DNA from: JADJRH01 sp046351455
Lineage (GTDB): Bacteria > Myxococcota_A > Polyangia > Polyangiales > Polyangiaceae
DNA: 64,000 nt
Reading direction: 5' to 3'
Assembly: GCA_046351455.1 (NCBI GenBank)
Contig: JAXLYM010000021.1
Coordinates: 100,930 to 164,929, forward strand
A program made the translations under genes and the position numbers. Within the stretch, counting starts at the first letter, position 1. Every line of letters begins with the position of its first letter. This document shows, in pieces, positions 8,162 through 16,435 of this stretch. The notes beneath the pieces are model-generated. The model made no database searches and was not told the origin of the DNA. It saw nothing but the letters and a program-made list of their open reading frames with translations.

Positions 8162-9031
8162 TCAGACGACGAAGTCGAGCATCTGCACGCGCGTCAGATA
8201 CTCGCGCAGCGTCCGCTGGTACTCGTCAATCAAGAGGTCCAGCGTGACGAGCACGGTGCTGCCGTCCGCCGAGGCCACCTTTCCGCTGATCGGGATCTCG
8301 GCGCGCGGCGTGACGAGGACGCCGCTGAAATCCGAGCCGGCCGCGGGGACGCCGTTCGGCCACTTGCCGAAGCGCACGGCGCCGTCCGACAGCTCCACGA
8401 CAGGCACCAGCGCGCCGTTGTCGAGCCGCACGGAGCTGTGCAGCGGGCCCGACGGCTCCACGAGGTAGTGCCCTTTCTTGTTGTGCTCGATGAGGTCCTC
8501 GAGCGTGTCGGCGATCTCTTTGCTGAGCGGCGTCTCGGGCGCGTCCATCACGAGATCGAGCAGGCGCTTCATCGCCTTCTGCGTGCGGATCAGGTTCGCG
8601 CGCATCTCCTCCATGCGGCGCACGTCGCGGCGGATCTTGAGCGCGACGAGCTGCAGGAGGTTGTGCTCGAACGGGAACGCGACGTCCCCGTGGCGCTCGA
8701 AGAAGTCCATCAGCGCGGCGCGGCTGATGCGGTACACCTCCGACGGGGCGGTGGTGACCGCGGTCGTGTTGCGCTTGAGGCCGGTGAGGGCGCCCAGCTC
8801 GCCGATCGGCGCGACGGGCGTGAGCGTGAAGCGCGCGGCGTCGGCCTCGCGCAGCTCCACTTCACCGGAGACGAGGACGTGGAACGCGTCGGGCTCGGAT
8901 CCGGCCTCGAACAGCACGGCTCCGGTCGGGAGGCTCAGCGACTCGAACGCGCCGAGGAGCGCGTGCAGGTGCTGTTCCGTGATCCCCTGGAAGAGCGGGA
9001 TGGCGTGGAGATCATTGGTACGAACCGCCAT
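8162..9031 (-). CDS. cyclic nucleotide-binding domain regulator with a C-terminal beta domain
   Basis: A 289-aa protein. Residues about 8-125 are a CRP/CNMP-type cyclic nucleotide-binding fold (LFQGITEQHLHALLGAFE, then GEVELRE and PIGELGALTG, the phosphate-binding cassette position). A helical segment (about 130-190) follows, and the C-terminal about 90 residues look beta-rich and could be a PilZ-like domain, although the RxxxR motif is not evident. No helix-turn-helix is seen, so it is more likely a signalling protein than a classical CRP transcription factor. It is divergent from the GH114 gene, with its own consensus promoter. Confidence 0.75.
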   Translation of the reverse strand: MAVRTNDLHAIPLFQGITEQHLHALLGAFESLSLPTGAVLFEAGSEPDAFHVLVSGEVELREADAARFTLTPVAPIGELGALTGLKRNTTAVTTAPSEVYRISRAALMDFFERHGDVAFPFEHNLLQLVALKIRRDVRRMEEMRANLIRTQKAMKRLLDLVMDAPETPLSKEIADTLEDLIEHNKKGHYLVEPSGPLHSSVRLDNGALVPVVELSDGAVRFGKWPNGVPAAGSDFSGVLVTPRAEIPISGKVASADGSTVLVTLDLLIDEYQRTLREYLTRVQMLDFVV

Positions 9032-9071
9032 ATTTCGCGCGGAGCATCGGCTCGCGCGGAGGGCGTGTCAA
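9032..9071 (-). promoter_or_regulatory. sigma70-like promoter of the cyclic nucleotide-binding gene
   Basis: On the minus strand TTGACA (9071-9066) and GATGCT (9048-9043) are separated by exactly 17 bases; 11 bases separate the -10 from the ATG at 9031. The -35 is a perfect consensus. The leader would be only a few bases long. Confidence 0.6.
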
Positions 9072-9114
9072 CACGGATCCTCCGTCCCGCTTTCGTTCGA
9101 GCGATCTTCTCCTG

Positions 9115-9128
9115 TAGCCTCCGTCCTC
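9115..9128 (+). promoter_or_regulatory. probable leaderless promoter -10 of the GH114 gene
   Basis: TAGCCT at 9115-9120 lies 8 bases before the ATG at 9129, with no Shine-Dalgarno. It is divergent from the promoter at 9032-9071 in the same 97-base intergenic space. Confidence 0.5.
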
Positions 9129-10214
9129 ATGCGAGCTTTCTTGTGTGGAGCGACGGTGATCGCGGCGGCCCTCGGCCTCGCGGCGTGCGGCCCCGAAGGG
9201 GTCTCTTCTTCGGGCGGCGGCGGCAGCGGAGGCACGACCGCGAGCGGCGGCACGACGAACGGAGGCGGCGGCGCGACGAACGGAGGCGGCGGCGCGACGA
9301 GCAGCGGGGGCACGACGGCGAGCGGCGGCACAACGTCGAGCGGCGGCGCGGGCGAGGGGGGCCGCGGCTTCCCCGTGGGCTCTCCGTGGGTGAGCTTCTA
9401 CGGCTCCATCAGCGACATCGACGCCGCGAAGACGGCGGCGACATTCCGCATCCTCAACATCGACGCGGACCCCGACGGCGGCAACACCAAGGCGGAGATC
9501 GAGCAGCTCAAGGCGGGCGGTCAGAACAGGGTCATCTCGTACATCAACTTCGGATCGTGCGAGAGCTTCCGCACCTATTACGACACGCCCCCTGCCGGCC
9601 ACGCGTCCTGCGTGTCGAGCGGCGCGCTGACGACCCCGTACGACGGATACCCCGACGAAATGTGGGCGGATCTCTCGAATACGGCTTATCGCGATCTCCT
9701 GGTGAACTACGTGGCGCCGCGCCTCGTGGACCAGGGGGTGGACGGCTTCTTCCTCGACAACCTCGAAGTGGTGGAGCACGGCGCGAACGACGGAAACGGT
9801 CCGTGTGACGCGGCGTGCTCGCAGGGCGGCCTCGATCTCGTGTGGGAGCTGCGCCAGAAATTCCCGGACAAGCTCATCGTCATGCAGAACGCGACGAGCG
9901 ACGTCACGTTGAAGGGCACGACGCACGGAGTCGCCTTCCCGACCTTGCTCGACGGCATCTCCCACGAAGAGGTCTATTCGAACGGAGGCGACGCCCAGAC
10001 GCAGGCCGAGATGCAGTCCTGGCGCGCGAAGAATTTCACGGTGAACGGCGTCCCCTTCTGGATCGCCTGCGAGGAGTACGTGGGTAGTTGCTCCGCCGCC
10101 GACAAGTCCGCCGCCGACGCTCTGTACGCCCAGGCCACCGCCGACGGCCTGAACGCCTACGTCACCGACGCGAGCGCCTCGCAGCAGGGCCCTTGTTTCT
10201 GGAGCGACTTCTGA
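9129..10214 (+). CDS. GH114-type (endo-alpha-1,4-polygalactosaminidase-like) lipoprotein
   Basis: A 361-aa protein: signal peptide with lipobox LAAC (Cys20), then about 60 residues of Gly/Thr/Ser tether (repeats of SGGTT and NGGGGAT), then a TIM-barrel-like domain. The motifs VISYINFGSCESFR, VDQGVDGFFLDNLEV and LIVMQNAT match glycoside hydrolase family 114 (PF03537), which cleaves galactosamine-containing polysaccharides; the Asp/Glu in FFLDNLE are the likely catalytic region. An outer-membrane or surface enzyme acting on exopolysaccharide is inferred. The frame extends far upstream, but the leaderless promoter and signal peptide fix the start at 9129. Confidence 0.85.
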   Translation: MRAFLCGATVIAAALGLAACGPEGVSSSGGGGSGGTTASGGTTNGGGGATNGGGGATSSGGTTASGGTTSSGGAGEGGRGFPVGSPWVSFYGSISDIDAAKTAATFRILNIDADPDGGNTKAEIEQLKAGGQNRVISYINFGSCESFRTYYDTPPAGHASCVSSGALTTPYDGYPDEMWADLSNTAYRDLLVNYVAPRLVDQGVDGFFLDNLEVVEHGANDGNGPCDAACSQGGLDLVWELRQKFPDKLIVMQNATSDVTLKGTTHGVAFPTLLDGISHEEVYSNGGDAQTQAEMQSWRAKNFTVNGVPFWIACEEYVGSCSAADKSAADALYAQATADGLNAYVTDASASQQGPCFWSDF

Positions 10215-10230
10215 TCACTCTCTGGTGATC
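10213..10230. terminator. short hairpin between convergent genes
   Basis: GATCAC and GTGATC form a 6-bp stem with a six-base loop, overlapping the stop codons of the convergent GH114 and radical SAM genes. There is no T-run, so bidirectional termination is only a weak suggestion. Confidence 0.25.
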
Positions 10231-11438
10231 GGTAACCGCTTCTTCTCCGGCACCGTCACGACAGGCACCTTGCGCTCCCCTTCGATCTTCGGGGCGGGCT
10301 CGACCACGATGTCGAAGCGGCCGTGATCGAAGGGGAGGCCGGGCGCGGCCTCCACCCTCACCAGGCGCTCGCGGAGGCCTTTTTTATCCATCTCCAGCGC
10401 GCGATGGTGGCAGTAGGGGTTGTTGCCGCGGCGGCCGAAGAAGACGTGGGCGGCCCAGGAACAGCCGGCCAGGCAGTCCTCCGCGTAATAGCACTCCTTG
10501 CAATACCCCCACAGCTCCGACGTGCGGTCTCCCCGCGTGAAGGCCAATTCGGGCGCCGTGTCCCAGATCTCGCGCAGCGTCCGCCGGCGAACGTGACCGC
10601 CTGTATACGAGGCCGTCGGGAGCGACGGACAGCCCTTGATCGCGCCGTCCGACTCGATGCCCATCACCGAGGAGCCGGCGCCGCAGCCGTCCCAGTGCGC
10701 GCCTTCGAGCTCCGGCAGGATGTGGCCGCGCAGCGTGTCCTCGTGCGGGCCGAAGTAACCCACGTTGTTCGCGCCGTAGAGGAGACAGCCGCCCTCCTTC
10801 GCGCGGACGCACAGCTCGGCGAGCTTCGGCGTCACGACGAGGAGATCGTCCGGCTGGAACAGCCACTCGGGGCGCTCCGCGGCGCGGCCCATCGGCACCG
10901 TGATCGCGATCTGCCAGCCGCGCGCGCCGTGCTCCAGGATCAGATCGAGCAGCGCGTCCATGTCCGGGAAGCTCACGCGGTTGAGCTGCGAATTCGCCGA
11001 GACGACCACGCCCGCGTCGCGCAGGTTCCGCATGGACGCGACCGCCGCGTCGAAGCTGCCGGCGAGGCCGCGCTGCAGATCGTGCGTCGCGCCGATGCCG
11101 TCGATCGAGATGGACACCGTGTCGATCCCGGCCTCTTTCGCCTGCCGCGCGCGCTCCGGCGAGAACCCGCGGCCGCCCGACACCATGCTCGCGATCATGC
11201 CCGCGTCGTGGATGGCGCGCGCGATCACGTGCCAGTCGTCGCGCAGGTACGCCTCGCCTCCGATGAGCGACACCTCCTTCGCGCCGAGGTCCGCGAGCTG
11301 CGCGACGACGTCCAGCGCCTCCTCCGTCGTGAGCTCTTCCCCGCGCGGCTTACCGGCGCGCGAGCCGCAGTGCTTGCACCCGAGATCGCACGCGAGCGTG
11401 AGCTCCCAGACGACGTGACGGAGCTGCGCTGTTCGCAT
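10215..11438 (-). CDS. radical SAM/SPASM domain protein, putative peptide maturase
   Basis: A 407-aa protein with the radical SAM CxxxCxxC motif (Cys17, 21 and 24, in TLACDLGCKHC) and a C-terminal SPASM-type cluster of Cys residues (GCGAG, KGCPS, GYCKECYYAEDCLAGC, NPYCHH) that would hold auxiliary iron-sulfur clusters. Radical SAM/SPASM enzymes commonly install crosslinks or oxidations in ribosomally made peptides; I recall close relatives in myxobacteria annotated as peptide-associated maturases, but the substrate class is not certain. The gene follows the YGPxP lipoprotein gene by 13 bases on the same strand, so the two very likely form an operon and that protein is the obvious substrate candidate. 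Confidence 0.85.
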   Translation of the reverse strand: MRTAQLRHVVWELTLACDLGCKHCGSRAGKPRGEELTTEEALDVVAQLADLGAKEVSLIGGEAYLRDDWHVIARAIHDAGMIASMVSGGRGFSPERARQAKEAGIDTVSISIDGIGATHDLQRGLAGSFDAAVASMRNLRDAGVVVSANSQLNRVSFPDMDALLDLILEHGARGWQIAITVPMGRAAERPEWLFQPDDLLVVTPKLAELCVRAKEGGCLLYGANNVGYFGPHEDTLRGHILPELEGAHWDGCGAGSSVMGIESDGAIKGCPSLPTASYTGGHVRRRTLREIWDTAPELAFTRGDRTSELWGYCKECYYAEDCLAGCSWAAHVFFGRRGNNPYCHHRALEMDKKGLRERLVRVEAAPGLPFDHGRFDIVVEPAPKIEGERKVPVVTVPEKKRLPITRE

Positions 11439-11451
11439 GGATCGGCTTGAT

Positions 11452-11877
11452 TTAAAGGCGATCCTTCGGCCGGACGGGCGCGGGGCCGTACGCGGGCATC
11501 GGCACGGGCGCGGGCTCCTGCATCGGCTTCGTCGCGGTGCCGATGCTCTTCGTGGTGCTCGCGCTCGTGCTCGGCGCGCTCGTCGTCGCCGGTGCGCTCG
11601 TCGTGGTCGGCGCGCTGGTGGTGGGCGCGCTCGATGTCGCGGGCGCTTCGGTGGTCGTCGCGCTCGGCTCCGCGGTGGGGACGCGCACCGTCGGATCCAT
11701 CGGAGGCGGGCCGTACACCGCGGCCACCGGCCGATCGCAGCCCGCGATCGCGAGGCCTGCGCCGAGGGCGATCGCCGCGAACGAGAGCGCCCCGCTCGAA
11801 TGGCCGCAGTGCGGGCACCGAGTCTCGCTCGGCTTCACGTGGCGGTCGCAGCTCGGGCACAAAACGAGGCGGCTCAT
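11452..11877 (-). CDS. zinc-ribbon lipoprotein with two YGPxP motifs, candidate maturase substrate
   Basis: A 141-aa protein. Residues 7-24 form a CPSC...CPHC zinc ribbon, followed by a hydrophobic segment (about 30-46) ending in a lipobox-like AGC (Cys47). A VYGPPP motif (54-59) comes next, then a Pro/Thr/Ser/Ala-rich low-complexity stretch (about 66-118) built of TTSAP-like repeats. The C-terminus carries a second motif, AYGPAP (129-134), and ends PVRPKDRL. The layout (cytoplasmic-type zinc ribbon before a membrane segment) is unusual for a lipoprotein. With the radical SAM gene 13 bases downstream, the YGPxP segments may be modified; this is inference. The start at 11877 is supported by TACGTT 7 bases upstream; the frame extends further but without support. 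Confidence 0.75.
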   Translation of the reverse strand: MSRLVLCPSCDRHVKPSETRCPHCGHSSGALSFAAIALGAGLAIAGCDRPVAAVYGPPPMDPTVRVPTAEPSATTTEAPATSSAPTTSAPTTTSAPATTSAPSTSASTTKSIGTATKPMQEPAPVPMPAYGPAPVRPKDRL

Positions 11878-11890
11878 CCCGCGGAACGTA
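11878..11890 (-). promoter_or_regulatory. probable leaderless promoter -10 of the YGPxP/radical SAM operon
   Basis: On the minus strand TACGTT (11890-11885) is followed by 7 bases and the ATG at 11877. A TTG-containing -35-like element (TTGTGG) sits about 18 bases further upstream. No Shine-Dalgarno is present. Confidence 0.5.
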
Positions 11891-12088
11891 CGCGAACCCG
11901 CGCGCGGCCCACAAGCACCAACCCGCGCGCACCGCGAGACCACGCGGAGAGCCAGCGCGCGAGAGGTGAGGCGGCTTCTGGGGGCGGGGAGACAGACCGC
12001 GGGCGGGGGCGGCGTCGGGGGCGATCGCATCCTCGCGGGGCCGTGAAGAAAGCGAAAAAAACGACGGATCGATCCGGGCGGAGTCGAG

Positions 12089-12103
12089 TACGCTGCGCGC
12101 CCC
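12089..12103 (+). promoter_or_regulatory. probable leaderless promoter -10 of the TamA-like operon
   Basis: TACGCT at 12089-12094 lies 9 bases before the GTG at 12104. No Shine-Dalgarno is seen, and no convincing -35. Confidence 0.4.
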
Positions 12104-14134
12104 GTGCGAGGTTGGCTGCGTCGATTCGTGCTTTGTTCCGCGATGATCGCGGCCTCGCTGGCGTCCGGCTGCAAGGTCCGGCCGATGAAGGTGCCCGGCG
12201 AGACGGACATCGCCGTCACCAAGGTCGAGATCGAGCCGGCCGAAGGACAGGAAAAGCTCGCCGTGCAGTTCGAGCCGCTGATGGAACGGCTCGGCATGCG
12301 GCCCGCGTCGCTCATCGCGATGGGGCGCATGTACAGCGAGTTTCGTGAGGCCGAGGATCGCCGGCGCATCGAGGCGTTCTGGCAACAGCTCGGCTACTTC
12401 GACGTGCAGGTCTCGAAGCCCGAGGACACGTTCTCCGCGGACGGCAAGAGCGTGTCGATCGTGTGGAAGGTGAAGGAGGGGCCGCGCTACACCGTCGGCG
12501 AAGTGCACCTCGCCGGCCCGCCCGCCGACGAACAGGACTGGCTCCTCTCCGCGATCCCGTTCGCGAGCGGCGAAAAAGAAGTGGATCTGGAGCGCTTCCG
12601 GAAGGTGCGCAACGACATGGCGGACCACCTCCGCCGCGACGGTTACGGGCACGCGAACGTGTACAGCCGCGCGTACGTCGATCGCAAAGAGAAGCTCATT
12701 CACTGGTACTACTTCGTCGACGCGGGGCCGAAGACGACGATCGCCTCGGTGATCGTCGACGGAAACGTGAAGGTCTCGAAGGAGAAGATCCTCGAGCGCA
12801 GCGGCCTCAAGCCCGGAGACCCTTACAAAGAAGGCCTCCGCGATCAGGTGGCGGCGGACCTGCTCGACACGGGATCGTTCGCGTCGACCTTCGTGCGCGT
12901 CGACACGGACACGAAGTTCGTGCCGCCCGGCACCGCGCCGGACACGGGCGGAGAGCTGCGCGACGAGCAGGTGGACGCGAACGGCAACCTGGTGCCGCGC
13001 AAGCTGCCGCCCGGCGTGAACATGACGCTGCACGTGATCGAGGCGCCGAGCCGCACGCTCAAGGTGCGCGGCGCCTTCGAGATCGATCCGGCCCGCGCGG
13101 ACGCCACGCTCGGCGCCACGCTGTGGATGCGGAACCTGTTCGCGCCGATGCATCACCTGGTGATCGAGGCGCGCGGCGGGTATGGCCTCGTGTTCGACAA
13201 CCACCCCGGTGAGCCGCAAGGCCTTTATGGGGACGCGCTGATCCGGACTGTCCACAATGGCGTGATCGGGCGGACCGGGGATCTGCGGCTCACGGCGCGC
13301 GCGCGGACGGCCCTTTATCCGGGGGCGTACCTCACGGAGCTGTCGGCCGGACCCGGCGTGCGATCTACGTTGTATACAGGTGTGTTCTTCGATCTCGATC
13401 TCCTCGCGGTGTACGGCAAGACGACGAATTTCTCCGGGTTCGGCGCGGCGGATCGCGCGACGTTCGCGCTGCCGGACAAGGACGAATCGATCAACCCCGA
13501 GCTGTCCGCCGCGATCCGGTGGGACGCGCGCGACAACCCCGTCGAGGCGAAGAGCGGTCACTATCTCGGGCTGGAAGCGCGGTTCGCGCCGGGCGCGCCG
13601 ATGGGGACGAATCGGTACCTGAACCTGTCGCCCGAGGCGCGCGGTTTTCTGCCGCTGACATCGTCTCTCTCGCTGGCCGGGCGCGTGCTCGGAGAGTGGT
13701 CGTTGCTCCATGACGACTCCGGGGTTCCGCTCGGGGCGCGCTTCTTCGGGGGCGGCGCGTACGAGTTCCGCGGCGTCGGGAGGCAGCAGCTCTCGCCGGT
13801 GATCCGGAGCTGTGTGCCGCTCGTGACGCGGCCCGCCTGTGTGGAGAAGCTCGTGGGCGGACTGTCCCTCTTCGAGGCGACGGCGGAGCTTCGATTGTTG
13901 CCGTTCCAGAAGCAGTACGGAGCGGTCGTGTTCGCGGACTTCGGCGGCGCCGGCGCGGACGCGAACCCATTTTCGGACGGGCTCAGCTTCGCGGCGGGCC
14001 TCGGGCTCCGGCTCCGTATCTGGTATTTGCCGCTGTCGGTCGACGTGGCCTATCGGGCGCTCTCCCGGGGAGAGGTCCAGGGCCTGGACAAGAATCCTGT
14101 TTCCGCGTTCGCTCGAATTGGTGAGGCGTTCTGA
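12104..14134 (+). CDS. Omp85/TamA-like outer-membrane protein
   Basis: A 676-aa protein starting at GTG, with an N-terminal signal sequence containing the lipobox-like ASGC (about residue 23). POTRA-like domains follow (for example GPRYTVGEVHLAG at about 125-137 and ASVIVDGNVKVSKEKILERSG at about 214-234). The C-terminal half is a beta-barrel with the Omp85 hallmark FFGGGAYEFRGVGRQQL and a closing aromatic C-terminal Phe. Omp85 proteins insert proteins or lipids into the outer membrane; TamA works with TamB, and a TamB-like gene lies 4.3 kb downstream. A possible lipidated N-terminus is unlike E. coli TamA. The stop overlaps the next ATG by one base (TGATG), so this heads a three-gene operon. 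Confidence 0.85.
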   Translation: MRGWLRRFVLCSAMIAASLASGCKVRPMKVPGETDIAVTKVEIEPAEGQEKLAVQFEPLMERLGMRPASLIAMGRMYSEFREAEDRRRIEAFWQQLGYFDVQVSKPEDTFSADGKSVSIVWKVKEGPRYTVGEVHLAGPPADEQDWLLSAIPFASGEKEVDLERFRKVRNDMADHLRRDGYGHANVYSRAYVDRKEKLIHWYYFVDAGPKTTIASVIVDGNVKVSKEKILERSGLKPGDPYKEGLRDQVAADLLDTGSFASTFVRVDTDTKFVPPGTAPDTGGELRDEQVDANGNLVPRKLPPGVNMTLHVIEAPSRTLKVRGAFEIDPARADATLGATLWMRNLFAPMHHLVIEARGGYGLVFDNHPGEPQGLYGDALIRTVHNGVIGRTGDLRLTARARTALYPGAYLTELSAGPGVRSTLYTGVFFDLDLLAVYGKTTNFSGFGAADRATFALPDKDESINPELSAAIRWDARDNPVEAKSGHYLGLEARFAPGAPMGTNRYLNLSPEARGFLPLTSSLSLAGRVLGEWSLLHDDSGVPLGARFFGGGAYEFRGVGRQQLSPVIRSCVPLVTRPACVEKLVGGLSLFEATAELRLLPFQKQYGAVVFADFGGAGADANPFSDGLSFAAGLGLRLRIWYLPLSVDVAYRALSRGEVQGLDKNPVSAFARIGEAF

Positions 14135-15255
14135 TGGGCTGGAAGAACTGGTTTGGTGGCGGGGGAGGCGAACAGGCGCCGCAGCAGCCGCAACAACAAG
14201 GCTGGCCGCAGCAGCCGCAACAACAAGGCTGGCCGCAGCAGCCGCAACAGCAAGGCTGGCCGCAGCAAGGCTATCCCGGGCAGCAGGGGTATCCGGGGCA
14301 GCAGGGCTTTCCGGGGCAGCCGCCGCCCGGCGACGATTACGACGCGGCCAGCCGGCACGTGGACCAGATGGCGCAGGTGCCGCCCGCGCACTGGCAAGAT
14401 TACACGGGGCCTCTCCAGCTCAGCCAGGGAGAGGATTTTTACATGCACATGATGGACATGGACCAGTCGGCCCATGATCCCGTGGAGCAGAGGAAGAAGC
14501 GCGACAACTACGGTTACCACGACTGGGTCGAGTGGCACCGCGTGCGGATGACCTTCATCAAGCACTACGGCAACGGCGACCCGAACGGCCCGCTCGCGTA
14601 CTGGCACATCGAAGGCCCCGCGACCGCGCAGCTCATGATGAACGCGATGATGCGCCTCCAGCAGCGAAAGGCGCAGGAGACCGCGAACGCCAACCCCGAA
14701 TTGCTGGCCCCCGTCGAGGGCGTGACGCTGGAGCAATACGCGCAGATCTGCGCCGGCATCGGCAAGTGCACCGGCACCGACGACACCGCGCGTTTCCTCG
14801 CGGGCTTCGGCCTCGATATGGCCCGCTGGGAGCGCGCCAACAAGGGCTGGAGCGCCAAGATGTCCACGGACACGACGGGCACCATCGGAATGGCCTTCTC
14901 GAAGGCGTTCACGACCTCCGGCTCCGCGCAGATGGGCGGCCCGCAGGCCGGCGCGGCGATGCCTGGAATCGGAGGCGCCGTCGGTCAGGCGCCCGCGGGG
15001 CAAGCGCCCGTCAGCTTCGAGACGTACTGCGAGATGAGCGGCGCGATGGCGGCCTGGTCCGAGCAGGGCAAGGACGTCAACGCGATGCTGAAGGAGAAGT
15101 TCAACGTCCTCGCGGCGGATTTCTCCAATATTTCAATGTACTGGACGCAACAGGGCATGACGGATTTCTCGCTCTTCGACCGGCAGCAGAAGCTGATCGA
15201 CGCGGCGAAGGCCCGTTACGCCGAGCCTGATCCCGACGCGGACCTGGTGTTCTGA
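14134..15255 (+). CDS. Gln/Pro-rich-headed protein of unknown function
   Basis: A 373-aa protein, coupled to the TamA-like gene (TGATG). Residues about 14-65 are a low-complexity head of QQPQQQGWP repeats followed by GYPGQQ repeats. The remainder (about 70-373) is a soluble, largely helical region with conserved-looking blocks such as MTFIKHYGNGDPNGPLAYW and DFSLFDRQQKLIDAA. There is no signal peptide, so it should be cytoplasmic. I do not recognise the family. Its position between a TamA-like protein and a zinc-ribbon protein suggests a shared job in envelope assembly or regulation, which is inference. Confidence 0.75.
   Translation: MGWKNWFGGGGGEQAPQQPQQQGWPQQPQQQGWPQQPQQQGWPQQGYPGQQGYPGQQGFPGQPPPGDDYDAASRHVDQMAQVPPAHWQDYTGPLQLSQGEDFYMHMMDMDQSAHDPVEQRKKRDNYGYHDWVEWHRVRMTFIKHYGNGDPNGPLAYWHIEGPATAQLMMNAMMRLQQRKAQETANANPELLAPVEGVTLEQYAQICAGIGKCTGTDDTARFLAGFGLDMARWERANKGWSAKMSTDTTGTIGMAFSKAFTTSGSAQMGGPQAGAAMPGIGGAVGQAPAGQAPVSFETYCEMSGAMAAWSEQGKDVNAMLKEKFNVLAADFSNISMYWTQQGMTDFSLFDRQQKLIDAAKARYAEPDPDADLVF
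14182..14262 (+). repeat. three tandem 27-bp coding repeats
   Basis: Three near-identical 27-base units starting at 14182, 14209 and 14236 each encode QQPQQQGWP. A second short repeat encoding GYPGQQ follows. The number of units could vary between strains. Confidence 0.9.
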
Positions 15256-16373
15256 TGACCGCGAAGCCTCCCGGCTCCGGCGTCGCGGCGCTGTTCGCGA
15301 ACGCCGTGGAGACCTCGGCGAAGGCCCCATGGGCCAACGTCGATCACAAGCGGTCTGTCACGTTGAACTGCCCCGCGTGCGGGGCGCCGCAGGAGGTGGC
15401 CCTCGATTTCAAGTGCCGGTATTGCCACGCCCCGATGGGCAGGGATCCGAACGCACAGGGCCCCTCGAACGCGAAAGTCGATCCCGGAGCAACCCCGATG
15501 ACCCCGAATCAGCAAGCCCTCGTCACCCGCTTTCGCACCTTCGTGCAGAAGGTCATGGTGCGCCTCCGCGACGTGCTCGCCGAGGCCGATCAGGGTTTTC
15601 GCCAGATGCTCGCGGCGAACCCGGCCGATCCGCTCCCGATGACGAACGTGATGGGCGCGCTCAGCGCTCGCAAGGCGAAGCTGTCGAAGAAGATCTGGGA
15701 CGCCTGGTCCGACAACATGGTGGAGGGCCTCGCGGAGGAGGCGATGGGCCACGCACAGCTCGCCGGAGCGGTGGAGTACAAGGGCCGCCTGCTCGACCAG
15801 ATCGAGGCCGAAATGAAGCAGGCCACGAGCTGGATCGACGACACGTTCGAGCACTTCCGCGTCCGCTGGGCGGCCGAGTCGGTGCGCGCGATGTGGCCAG
15901 TCGCCGAACAGGCCATGAAGAAGCCGGTCCATTGCACGCAATGCGGCGGCGGTCTCACGCCCCGCGTCCGTCACCAATCGGACTCCGTGAAATGCCCCGC
16001 GTGCGGCGCGGTGAACCAGGTGCTGCCCGAGAGCCCGGTGTCCATGTATTTCAGCATGGCCCCGCACGCGCTCGCGGAGGAGGCCGCGTTCCAGAAGCGC
16101 CAGGCGGTGACGTCGTACCGCAGGCAGGTCGAGCAATGGCGCGCGTCCGAGGCCGCGAGGACCGGCAACTGGCCGGACGAAGGCGTCGATTCCCTGAAGA
16201 AATGGGAGGCGCTGGAGCGAGACTACTGGGTCACGTACACCGAGACGAAGGCCCGGATGGACGGCACGTCCCCCGACGACCAGAAGAAATTCATCGAGAG
16301 CCGGATGCGCCCGTTCATCGAGGATCTGGAGCGAAACCCCGTGTGGCGAAGGGCGCACGGCCTGCCCACCTGA
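15255..16373 (+). CDS. double zinc-ribbon protein of unknown function
   Basis: A 372-aa protein, again coupled by TGATG to the preceding gene. It has two zinc ribbons: CPACGAPQEV...CRYCHAPMG (about 37-59) and CTQCGGGL...CPACGAVNQ (about 226-252), separated by a helical domain (about 75-220). The C-terminal about 100 residues are charged and helical. The ribbons suggest nucleic-acid or protein binding. No enzyme motif is seen. Its operon placement with the TamA-like and Gln-rich proteins is the only clue to function. Confidence 0.75.
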   Translation: MTAKPPGSGVAALFANAVETSAKAPWANVDHKRSVTLNCPACGAPQEVALDFKCRYCHAPMGRDPNAQGPSNAKVDPGATPMTPNQQALVTRFRTFVQKVMVRLRDVLAEADQGFRQMLAANPADPLPMTNVMGALSARKAKLSKKIWDAWSDNMVEGLAEEAMGHAQLAGAVEYKGRLLDQIEAEMKQATSWIDDTFEHFRVRWAAESVRAMWPVAEQAMKKPVHCTQCGGGLTPRVRHQSDSVKCPACGAVNQVLPESPVSMYFSMAPHALAEEAAFQKRQAVTSYRRQVEQWRASEAARTGNWPDEGVDSLKKWEALERDYWVTYTETKARMDGTSPDDQKKFIESRMRPFIEDLERNPVWRRAHGLPT

Positions 16374-16397
16374 CCCGTCCGGAGCGCGCACAAACCC

Positions 16398-16435
16398 GTG
16401 ACCTGCTCCGGGCCTCGCGGTAGCCTCCCCCCACG
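16398..16435 (+). promoter_or_regulatory. sigma70-like leaderless promoter of the HATPase/ParA pair
   Basis: GTGACC (16398-16403) and TAGCCT (16421-16426) are 17 bases apart; the ATG at 16436 is 9 bases after the -10. No Shine-Dalgarno is present. Confidence 0.5.
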
